64,000 nucleotides of DNA from Fen-1273 sp035516035 (GTDB lineage Bacteria > Bacteroidota > Ignavibacteria > UBA10030 > UBA6906), in contig DATJAS010000127.1 of the NCBI GenBank assembly GCA_035516035.1, positions 1 to 64,000 on the forward strand. Reading direction: 5' to 3'. The translations under genes were made by a program, and so were the position numbers. Numbering within the stretch: position 1 is the stretch's first letter; every line of letters starts with the position of its first letter. Shown one piece after another: positions 45,681 to 52,561 of this stretch. The notes under the pieces were generated by a model, which worked only from the letters and a program-made list of their open reading frames with translations, searched no databases and was not told where the DNA came from.

Positions 45681-46220
45681 CTAAGATGAAAAGCCGCCCG
45701 ATCGTCCCCAGCTTCCGTTGCCGGACCTCCCGTTGTTGCAGTCCCGGTTCAGCAGGATGGCAAGGAGCATCATGGATCCCGCGACCCCCATCATCATCCG
45801 GAGCGCCTGCCTGCGGCCGAGGTCCACGCCTGCGCTTCCCCCGGCGGTGCGGTCGGCGACGAGTTTCGTGGGGTCTGCTTCTTTTGCTCCCACCTCCTGG
45901 AACCATTCGTGCTGCGCCCGGGATTCCAGGAGTTCCTTCTGGGGCTGGACGGCGGCGGGGAGGGGCTCCGTGTCGTCCGCCTTCACGCGGAATCGCGTGA
46001 ACACGATTTTCCGCTCGTAAAACGCGCTGCGCCCTTTCGTGCCCATTGCGCCGAGCGTGGAGGGGGAGATCTCAATATCGAGATAGCGCGTCCCCCCCGC
46101 GGAGAATTCCCGCAGAACCGTTCCTTCCCATCCGCCGATCGCGCCAAGCGTGGGGTGCGTCACGCCAGGGCGGACCACGACGCCCGACCCCGCGGCCAGT
46201 TCGGGAGTTCCTTGTATCAC
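45681..46220 (-). CDS. Unknown membrane-anchored protein of the DUF350/ATP-grasp operon
   Basis: A 179-residue protein. The N-terminal 80 residues are beta-rich (GSGVVVRPGVTHPTLG, TRYLDIEISPSTLGAMG, FYERKIVFTRFRVK). A single hydrophobic segment (ALRMMMGVAGSMMLLAILL) lies near residues 139-157, followed by a short Gly/Ser/Asn-rich tail. The GTG start overlaps the TGA of the ATP-grasp gene (GTGA), so the pair is translationally coupled. No family recognised. Confidence 0.75.
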   Translation of the reverse strand: MIQGTPELAAGSGVVVRPGVTHPTLGAIGGWEGTVLREFSAGGTRYLDIEISPSTLGAMGTKGRSAFYERKIVFTRFRVKADDTEPLPAAVQPQKELLESRAQHEWFQEVGAKEADPTKLVADRTAGGSAGVDLGRRQALRMMMGVAGSMMLLAILLNRDCNNGRSGNGSWGRSGGFSS

Positions 46221-48352
46221 CGCGCTGCCCCCTCATGATGATGTGTGAACACCCCCCGGTCCCCCGCCGGCGGGAGCATGTACGAAAAGACGGTCTCGCG
46301 GCGCCGGACATCCCTGGCCGTGGCGAGGAGAAGATCGCCGAGCGCTCGCTCCCTGAGAACCAGTATGGCCGCGGGGGAAGCGAACGAAATCCGCAGGCCG
46401 GCATCCTGGTAGAGGGCCAGGTCCTCGTTGAGGTCGTCGCTTTCCCGCGCGTCCCCTTCGGGGTGGATGCAGAGGATCCTGCGGACGCCGAGTGCCTCAA
46501 GCGACTCTGTCGCCGGGAGGTATCCCCAGTGCCGGTTGTTGAACTGGCGGGCTTCGTCGGCAAGGGGAGCGAGTCTCCTCCGGTCGAGCACGATTGTCGC
46601 GGGGGCTCCCCGCGCGCGCCCCCTGCGCAGCTCCCGTACCCGGGGGGCAAAGCGGACGAGCGCCCCCAGCGTCGAGCGCAGGGGAACAGTTTCAAGCGGG
46701 TGCGCGATGTTTTCCATCTGGAGGACGATCTCGGTGGCTGCGGCCGATTCCGAGGCGAACGCGACGGCCTCGACGCCGTCGAGATCGCAGATGACGAGCA
46801 GCGACCGGGCCGCCGGGCCCTCGGCGTGCGCAATGAGCGAAGCGAGCGCGGCCCCCGCCGCGCGGGCCGTTTCAGCAGCAGGCGTGTAATCGATCGGTTC
46901 AACGAGTGATGGGTCTTCCGCCGAGCGGAGGATGAGGGACATCCGGTGGGGGAGCCAGGCGGTGCCTGGCGTATATGCGTCCATGAGTTCGGCCACGAGG
47001 GCCCCGCGTGACGGCAGGCTGTCCTGGATCTCGAACGGAGGCCGGCGGCCCGCGCCGTCGAGGGGTAATCGCTCAAGCGCCGGGGCAACGACTGCCGTGC
47101 TCGCCGTGACACCCGCCGAAAGGCGCACGTACATCCCCGCGGCCTCGCCTCCCGCGATGTAGACACCGTAGTTGGCTGTCAGGCCCCCCTCTTCCTGCTC
47201 AGCTTCGAAATACCGCTGGGCCACCCAGTGATCGGGTACGGCGAGGCGAAGCGCGTTCGCCCAGGCCTCCGCGGCGACGTGGCGGCCGATGATGACCTCC
47301 GCGCCTTCGCACCCGTAATCGCTCTTGAGCACCCAGTCGGCCTTTTCCCGGGCAAGCTCTCCCGGCCTGAACGATGAGAACCTCCTGGTGACCGGCACGT
47401 ACCTCTGGATCGCCTGCCGGGAAGCGGGGGAGAACAGCTCCATCCGCTCGTGAAAGAACGCAAGCGAGAGCTTGCTCTGCGTGACGACCGCGCCGAACGG
47501 GTTGACGACGGCGAGCATCCCTTCCGTCATCGGCCCGACGACGCTCTGGACTTCGCGCAAGAGCGGCGCGGCGTCCGGTATCGGCCGCGCGTCCTGCCAG
47601 ACGTTTGTCCTCTCGCACCACCAGTCCGTTTTGTAGTGCCGGAAGAGAATGTCGATCTCCCTGCCCATGAGCGTCGTGAACCCGCGGGGAGACCTGTCGA
47701 GGTTGGCCGGAGCGCCCAGTATCACGCGAAACCCCGCGCTCTCCAGCCACGCGCGGTAGAGCGTGATCATTCCCTGGTCTTCGGGGATGTCCGTCGGGTA
47801 GACGATCCCCACCGTGGGAGACGGCACCGCCCTCTCGATGTCGGTGACAGCGCTCATCATGACGCGCAGGAAAGCCTCGCGGAAATGCCTGTTGGGGTCC
47901 ACGAATCCCGGGTAACGCGATTCCGCGTAGCGACCCAGCAGGCATGCCTCGTCGGCGCCGCTCGGCGTGTCCGAGTTCACCTCGGCCACGGCCAGGTTCC
48001 CGTCCGTCGTGCAGAAGACATCCGCCCGCGCGATGCCGTGCCAGAATCCGCCCGATGAGTACCAGAGCATCTTCTCCATCGGGGTGAGCCTGAAGAACTC
48101 GTCGAGGTGAGAAGGGTCCCGGATCAGTATCTCGCAAAGCTCGTTGTATGCGCGGCAGACGGCAATCGCGGCTGCCCGGAGCGCCCTGAGGCGCCGCGAG
48201 GGAATGAAGCAGGGGAGGGCGCGGAGTCTCGCTTTGCCGACCGTGTAGGGGAGAGAAGGAATCCCGCGCTGGAGGAGCCAGGCCCGCAGGTCGTAGTCGC
48301 TCGCAACCGTGAAGAGCGACCTCCTTCCCGCTTCTGTGCGGCCGTACGGCAT
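46217..48352 (-). CDS. Glutathionylspermidine-synthase-like ATP-grasp ligase with C-terminal extension
   Basis: A 711-residue protein. The N-terminal 470 residues match the GspS-like ATP-grasp family: AEVNSDTPSGADEACL near residue 125 (the family's ExNxDTPxG motif), GIVYPTDIPEDQGM, and the ATP-binding VLKSDYGCEGAEVIIG near residue 345. Known members ligate amines to peptides or act within membrane-stress gene clusters with DUF350 proteins. The remaining 240 residues form an extra domain not expected in E. coli YjfC-type proteins (about 390 residues). It is preceded by the DUF350 gene and coupled to an unknown membrane protein. Confidence 0.85.
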   Translation of the reverse strand: MPYGRTEAGRRSLFTVASDYDLRAWLLQRGIPSLPYTVGKARLRALPCFIPSRRLRALRAAAIAVCRAYNELCEILIRDPSHLDEFFRLTPMEKMLWYSSGGFWHGIARADVFCTTDGNLAVAEVNSDTPSGADEACLLGRYAESRYPGFVDPNRHFREAFLRVMMSAVTDIERAVPSPTVGIVYPTDIPEDQGMITLYRAWLESAGFRVILGAPANLDRSPRGFTTLMGREIDILFRHYKTDWWCERTNVWQDARPIPDAAPLLREVQSVVGPMTEGMLAVVNPFGAVVTQSKLSLAFFHERMELFSPASRQAIQRYVPVTRRFSSFRPGELAREKADWVLKSDYGCEGAEVIIGRHVAAEAWANALRLAVPDHWVAQRYFEAEQEEGGLTANYGVYIAGGEAAGMYVRLSAGVTASTAVVAPALERLPLDGAGRRPPFEIQDSLPSRGALVAELMDAYTPGTAWLPHRMSLILRSAEDPSLVEPIDYTPAAETARAAGAALASLIAHAEGPAARSLLVICDLDGVEAVAFASESAAATEIVLQMENIAHPLETVPLRSTLGALVRFAPRVRELRRGRARGAPATIVLDRRRLAPLADEARQFNNRHWGYLPATESLEALGVRRILCIHPEGDARESDDLNEDLALYQDAGLRISFASPAAILVLRERALGDLLLATARDVRRRETVFSYMLPPAGDRGVFTHHHEGAAR

Positions 48353-48369
48353 GGGGCGATCCTTCCGGT

Positions 48370-49275
48370 TCAGGAACCGACCTGTAACGCGACGAGCGCC
48401 GCAGCTATATAGGCTGCCGCTTCCACGGCGCCTGCTCCCGTATTCTGGTCGTGGCTGATTTCCCTGTCCAGGCGACCGCCGTAAAGCGTAAATCCGTCAC
48501 CGAGCAATACCCCCTGGACGATGAACTGCCTGACCGGATAGAGGATCAGGACGAACAGGAGCGCTCTGCCGGAAAGTGCAAGCGACGTGGCGTAGTCGGT
48601 GAAATTGCCGTTGAGCGCATGCCCGACGATCATGCCGATTGCGACCATCATGCCGGCATAGCTCAGCGCGGCCGCGACGTTGCCGTTGGTGATCTCCCGG
48701 GAATCGTCGTACCTGATAATGAACCGGTAGAGATACGTGATCGCCCAGAGCGCGATGAGCCCGAGCGCCAGGAAGAGCACTGCCACGCTGAAGTCCCCTC
48801 CCTGCGTGTCCCCGGAGAGGGCTCCAGCGACCACGAGCGCCACCGCAATGTGGCCTCCGGCCGCGACGATGCCCGCGGATGGGTTGTTCGCCCTGACTCC
48901 CGCCACGATGTTCGTCTTCAGGAGGAGGCGGAACCCCAGCCGGGCGAAGAGGGCGAGTACCAGTATCCCGAATATCCCGTAGAGACCCGCCTGGAGCGCG
49001 TACGTCCACACTTCCGCCGCCCCGCTCCCTCCGGCGACCCCCGCGCTCGTGTCGCTCCCCGCGATCCCGTCGAGCACCGAGCCTGCCACCAGGAGAACAC
49101 CCAGGAAGTATCCCGCGTACTCATACCCCAGCGCCGCGTTATGGTCGCCGCCGATCTTCTCGGCCACGTGCACGCGCAGGAAGAAATGGAGCGCGACTCG
49201 TGCGAGCGCGGCGAAGACGAAGAGCGCGACGATAACGACGGCTGCGGGAAGAATGTCGATCGGTCCGGCATTCAT
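48370..49275 (-). CDS. DUF350 (YjfL-like) membrane protein
   Basis: A 301-residue protein with about eight membrane segments arranged as two repeated halves; DUF350 proteins such as YjfL have one or two units. GGDHNAALGYEYAGYFLGVLLVAGS, NPSAGIVAAGGHIAVALVVAGALSG and NGNVAAALSYAGMMVAIGMIVGHAL are the repeated units. ATG 49275 follows GTGAGG. It is the first gene of the operon and is known elsewhere to occur beside GspS-like ATP-grasp genes, as in the E. coli yjf cluster. Confidence 0.88.
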   Translation of the reverse strand: MNAGPIDILPAAVVIVALFVFAALARVALHFFLRVHVAEKIGGDHNAALGYEYAGYFLGVLLVAGSVLDGIAGSDTSAGVAGGSGAAEVWTYALQAGLYGIFGILVLALFARLGFRLLLKTNIVAGVRANNPSAGIVAAGGHIAVALVVAGALSGDTQGGDFSVAVLFLALGLIALWAITYLYRFIIRYDDSREITNGNVAAALSYAGMMVAIGMIVGHALNGNFTDYATSLALSGRALLFVLILYPVRQFIVQGVLLGDGFTLYGGRLDREISHDQNTGAGAVEAAAYIAAALVALQVGS

Positions 49276-49311
49276 ATGATGCCTCACGAGGATAAAGCGG
49301 AAGGGAGGAGT

Positions 49312-49336
49312 CACCCGCGGCGTGTCACCGCGGGTG
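49312..49336. promoter_or_regulatory. Hairpin in the leader of the DUF350 operon
   Basis: A perfect 9-base stem, CACCCGCGG/CCGCGGGTG, with a 7-base loop, lies in the 5' leader between promoter and ATG; there is no T run on either side, so a regulatory hairpin is more likely than a terminator. Confidence 0.4.
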
Positions 49337-49360
49337 GCCCTTCAAACGACGTTGGGAGAG

Positions 49361-49389
49361 AATGTAGGAAGGGGAATAAGTAAAGTCAA
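49361..49389 (-). promoter_or_regulatory. Predicted promoter of the DUF350/ATP-grasp operon
   Basis: On the minus strand TTGACT, 17 bases, TACATT; predicted start near 49354, leaving a leader of about 80 bases. Confidence 0.55.
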
Positions 49390-49395
49390 TGACTT

Positions 49396-49429
49396 AGATT
49401 GCTTCGTCTGAGAATCGGCTCGCAATGAC
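49396..49429 (-). repeat. Dispersed palindromic repeat, short form, minus orientation
   Basis: Minus strand GTCATTGCGAGCCG...GACGAAGCAATCT, directly upstream of the DUF350 promoter. Confidence 0.8.
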
Positions 49430-49437
49430 CCCGGCAT

Positions 49438-49512
49438 GTCATTGCGAGGAGCGCTGCCCATATACGAAGCGCACCCTTCGCCTAGCGGCGCCCGTGGCAC
49501 CGCAAGACTCTC
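49438..49512 (+). repeat. Dispersed palindromic repeat, degenerate long form
   Basis: GTCATTGCGAGGAGCGC...GGCACCGCAAGACTCT; the 3' arm is altered. It faces the minus-oriented copy and abuts the response-regulator gene. Confidence 0.65.
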
Positions 49513-49517
49513 CCTTT

Positions 49518-50318
49518 TCAATTGGATTTGCCCAGGTGCCTGGGGAGGCGAGACTTGTAGTTCCGGCTCAACATCAGCCTCGTCCCGTTCATCAGGATCA
49601 CGGTGAAATCGCCGTGGAAGAGGGGCTGCATCTCCCGGATCCTGTCAATGTTCACGATCGTCGAGCGGTGGATGCGGAGGAACTGGGCGGGATCGAGACG
49701 GGATTCGAGGTCGTTCATGGTCTCGCGGATGAGGTGAGAGGCCGTGCCGACATGGAGCGTGAGGTAGTTTCCTGCCGCTTCGATCCAGTCGATTTCCTCG
49801 ACCTTCAGGAAGACGATGCGCCCGCTCGTCTTAACGACCAGCCGGGTGATGTACCTGGAGCCGCCGTCCACGTTCCCCAGGAGCGTCATGAGCTGTTTCC
49901 TGAACGGGTCGGCCTGGTCGATGCGGAGCTGGCTCTTGGCGCGGGCGAGCGCGTCCTGAAAGCGGTTGGCGGCGAATGGTTTGAGGAGATAATCGAGGGC
50001 GTGGAACTCGAAGGCGCGCAGCGCGTGCTCATCGTACGCGGTCACGAAAATGACCGCGGAGACCCTGTCCACACCCACCGTGCGGAGAACCTCGAAGCCG
50101 TCCTTGCCCGGCATCTGGATATCCAGGAACACCAGGTCGGGGCTCGAATCCTCTATGGATGCGACCGCGTGGTGGCCGTCCACGCATTCGCCGATGATCT
50201 CGATCTCGGGATCGCGCTCCAGGAACATCCTGATTTTCTCCCTGGCGAGCGGCTCGTCATCGACGATGAGTGTCCTGATCTTCGGCTGGTTCGCTACGGT
50301 CGACGGGGAAGGGCTCAT
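49518..50318 (-). CDS. LytTR-family response regulator
   Basis: A 266-residue response regulator. The receiver domain has TLIVDDEPLAREKI, phospho-acceptor Asp in LVFLDIQMPGKDG, and FVTAYDEHALRAFEFHALDYLLKPF. The LytTR DNA-binding domain covers about 155-260 (IVFLKVEEIDWIEAAGNYLTLHVG, FLRIHRSTIVNIDRI). Its start lies 62 bases inside the upstream kinase gene, so translation is coupled. Targets cannot be read from the sequence. Confidence 0.94.
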   Translation of the reverse strand: MSPSPSTVANQPKIRTLIVDDEPLAREKIRMFLERDPEIEIIGECVDGHHAVASIEDSSPDLVFLDIQMPGKDGFEVLRTVGVDRVSAVIFVTAYDEHALRAFEFHALDYLLKPFAANRFQDALARAKSQLRIDQADPFRKQLMTLLGNVDGGSRYITRLVVKTSGRIVFLKVEEIDWIEAAGNYLTLHVGTASHLIRETMNDLESRLDPAQFLRIHRSTIVNIDRIREMQPLFHGDFTVILMNGTRLMLSRNYKSRLPRHLGKSN

Positions 50319-51408
50319 ACGAATCTGTACGGAAGGGGATGCGTAATGTTACGCAACACCCTCCCGACGATCCGCCGGAGACGTCCACCGACTGGCGCGC
50401 CCCGTAGAGCTGCGCGAGGCGCCCCCGTGTATTGCCGATTCCTATCCCCTCCACGTAGCCCTCGGGGAGGCCCGGGCCGTCGTCCTGGACCCTGATTTCC
50501 ATCTCTCCCCCCTCCCGGCGGGCCGTCACGGCCACCGTGCCGGGTGAGCTGCGTGTCGCTATCCCGTACCGTATGGCGTTCTCGACGATCGGCTGGAGGA
50601 GCATGCTCGGCACGAGGGCAAGTGATTCCTCCTCCGGCACGTTCACGACGACGGTGAGCCGGTCTCCCAGCCTGAGCCTCTCGATCTCGACGTACTGGCG
50701 GAGCAGGTCCAGCTCCTGCCTGAGCGTCACCTCCTGCGTCCCGTCGGCCTCCAGCGTCACACGGAGCAGCTCGGCCAGCCGCGCGATTGCTTCATCCGCC
50801 GCGTCGACGTCCTTGTGCATGAGCGACGAGATGGCGTTCAGCGTGTTGAAGAGGAAATGAGGATGAATCTGGTTCCTGAGCGATTCCAGGCGCGTCTCGA
50901 CGAGCGTGGCCTCGAGGCGGGATGCCCTCAGCTCCCGTTCCCGGTAGTGCCTGTAGTAATCGATGCTGTAGCTCGTGGTCAGGAGGAATGCGTACGTGAG
51001 GTACCGGAAAAAGAGCCCGCTCTTCATGAGCGCGATGCATGTCGCCAGGAACGGCCGCTCGTCGCCGTCCACCGCGTGGAGGAAGAGTGAATAGATGAGG
51101 ATGTGGAGAACGGGGATGAGCACAAACGCGGGAATGTGCCACCGGAGCGCCCCGGCCGAGGGTCCGGCCCCCAGCGGGAACCGCCTGCCGAGCCAGACGA
51201 TGAACGGAAAAAGGATCGCCCACACGTACCAGTAGGAGAGGAGCCCCACCAGGAGCTCGTACCAGCTGTAGGCGTGGCCGTTTTCCTGCGACATTCCCAC
51301 GTAGTTCTGGAATGCGAACAGGAGTCCGATTCCCGTGGAGGCGCCGAACACGATCAGCCATTCCTTCCATCCCCACGAGGTAAAGGGATTCTTTTCCCCT
51401 TTGATCAT
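50257..51408 (-). CDS. LytS-type sensor histidine kinase
   Basis: A 383-residue kinase. Four to five membrane helices occupy residues 15-150, followed by the His_kinase (PF06580) segment with LRNQIHPHFLFNTLNAISSL, where the His of IHPHFLFN is phosphorylated, and a HATPase region (LLQPIVENAIRYG, VQDDGPGLPEG, GIGIGNTRGRL). It overlaps the cognate LytTR regulator by 62 bases. The membrane sensor has no recognised ligand domain. Confidence 0.94.
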   Translation of the reverse strand: MIKGEKNPFTSWGWKEWLIVFGASTGIGLLFAFQNYVGMSQENGHAYSWYELLVGLLSYWYVWAILFPFIVWLGRRFPLGAGPSAGALRWHIPAFVLIPVLHILIYSLFLHAVDGDERPFLATCIALMKSGLFFRYLTYAFLLTTSYSIDYYRHYRERELRASRLEATLVETRLESLRNQIHPHFLFNTLNAISSLMHKDVDAADEAIARLAELLRVTLEADGTQEVTLRQELDLLRQYVEIERLRLGDRLTVVVNVPEEESLALVPSMLLQPIVENAIRYGIATRSSPGTVAVTARREGGEMEIRVQDDGPGLPEGYVEGIGIGNTRGRLAQLYGARQSVDVSGGSSGGCCVTLRIPFRTDSYEPFPVDRSEPAEDQDTHRR

Positions 51409-51758
51409 CGGGAGTGAGTCCTCTGTGTGCGTTCGTGAAAGAGCCCGCCGGCGATGTCCGTCGCGGGGCTGGGGGAGGCCTGGCGGTGGAAAGTTGCGAA
51501 CCGACTATACGGGCGGGTCTCCTCAGAAGCAAACACTTTGGGACGAAGTGGAGTGCCGGCGTGACGAAGCGGAATGACCTCGCACCCGGCTGCTCCCGGG
51601 CCCCGGCGCCGCGTCGCCCCGCTGAGGGCTCTTCGCCGGCAAAACGCACAGTCCGTCACAGGATGAGTCCCTCCCGTCACATTTTTGCATCCCATGTCCC
51701 CGCCGTTTCGTATCTCTAGTGCAGATCGGGGAAGAGTTCATCAACAAAGGAGGGTGCT
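51409..51758. other. 350-base non-coding gap between divergent genes
   Basis: It holds the upstream regions of the LytS kinase gene (-) and the HEAT gene (+). A TATCTC box at 51711-51716 may serve the HEAT gene; no convincing -35 is spaced at 17. No gene, repeat copy or strong hairpin was seen. Confidence 0.5.
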
Positions 51759-52193
51759 ATGAAGTCCATGCTGGTTGTCGGTGCTGCGATGCTCGTTGCG
51801 GCGCTGGCGTATGCGGGCCCGGGGGAGATGTACCGCTCGGCCCCGGAAGCGGAGCTTACGGAGGCGAAGCTCCTCGACGACGTCACCTGTGACAACTGCC
51901 AGACGAGGGACGACGCCATCTACGATCTCGGTGAGCTGCGCTCCGAAAAGGCCGTCATCCCCCTCATGGGCGTGCTCCACACGGATCCGGACGAGACCAC
52001 GCGCATCGTTGCCGCGCTCGCTCTCTGCCGTATCGGCGATGAGCGCGGGACGTTCGCGGTCAAGCGCGCTGCCATATTCGACGGCAGTGAAAAGGTCCGT
52101 ACGGTCGCGGCCTGGTTCTATAATACGTACGTGCAGGAAGGAAGCTTCGAATTCCATCCTGCGGCCGAGCCTCCCATGGCCCGTAACGAGTGA
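51759..52193 (+). CDS. Exported HEAT-repeat protein
   Basis: A 144-residue protein with a signal peptide (MLVVGAAMLVAALAYA). The mature region contains about two HEAT-type repeats: RDDAIYDLGELRSEKAVIPLMGVLHTDPDETTRIVAALALCRIGDERG, the usual pattern of helical scaffold proteins. Two Cys (CDNC) sit ahead of the repeats and could form a disulfide or bind a metal. AAAGGAGG stands before the ATG. Role unknown; probably protein binding in the periplasm. Confidence 0.85.
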   Translation: MKSMLVVGAAMLVAALAYAGPGEMYRSAPEAELTEAKLLDDVTCDNCQTRDDAIYDLGELRSEKAVIPLMGVLHTDPDETTRIVAALALCRIGDERGTFAVKRAAIFDGSEKVRTVAAWFYNTYVQEGSFEFHPAAEPPMARNE

Positions 52194-52197
52194 CGCC

Positions 52198-52234
52198 GTC
52201 ATTGCGAGGCAGCCGAAGGCTGCCGAAGCAATCC
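52198..52234 (+). repeat. Dispersed palindromic repeat, medium form
   Basis: GTCATTGCGAGGCAGCCGAAGGCTGCC...GAAGCAATCC; inner GGCAGCC/GGCTGCC hairpin. Confidence 0.85.
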
Positions 52235-52238
52235 GCTC

Positions 52239-52265
52239 GTCATTGCGAGCGAAGCGAAGCAATCT
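52239..52265 (+). repeat. Dispersed palindromic repeat, short form
   Basis: Same short form as at 10398, in tandem with the preceding copy. Confidence 0.85.
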
Positions 52266-52291
52266 AGCAAAATTGCGGTTGCTGTGCCCGT

Positions 52292-52339
52292 CCGGGTCCC
52301 CCGGTAGTCCTGGCTCCGGGGGATCCGGCGCGGTTTTTT
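52292..52339 (+). terminator. Probable terminator downstream of the HEAT gene
   Basis: A 13-base stem with one mismatch (CCGGGTCCCCCGG/CCGGGGGATCCGG), an 11-base loop, and six Ts five bases after the stem. Confidence 0.6.
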
Positions 52340-52343
52340 CCGC

Positions 52344-52432
52344 AGTCATCGCGATGCCACAATCGTGTCATCGCGAGCGCCTCGTGCGACTCGATCTCTG
52401 TCATCGCGAGCGCCTTGTGCGACGCGATCTCA
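52344..52432 (+). repeat. Cluster of three degenerate repeat copies
   Basis: Three successive GTCATCGCGA starts with shortened 3' arms ending in ATCT/ATCG; the ATTGC arm has become ATCGC. Together with the two copies above, the 368-base gap 52194-52561 is mostly repeat plus one terminator and one promoter. Confidence 0.7.
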
Positions 52433-52505
52433 CTTTTTGAGTGTTTTTCGCGTTAGTCCCCTCTCGAACGTAAGTTCCCCCAATTTTCGCAGGAAAACCC
52501 CTCCG

Positions 52506-52534
52506 TTGAGTATGTCTCGGATTTTTGGTATGGT
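52506..52534 (+). promoter_or_regulatory. Predicted promoter of the first pseudokinase gene
   Basis: TTGAGT, 17 bases, TATGGT; predicted start near 52541, about 20 bases before the ATG. Confidence 0.45.
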
Positions 52535-52561
52535 ATAGCGCTTCGACTTGCTGGAGGCGCG

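Noticed and set aside
49312..49336. Hairpin upstream of DUF350 as a terminator
   Set aside because: No T run follows on either strand and no gene ends there; kept only as a leader hairpin.
52198..52432. Closely spaced repeats that might suggest a CRISPR array
   Set aside because: Units differ in length and sequence, spacers are not uniform, the units are individually palindromic, and there are no cas genes.
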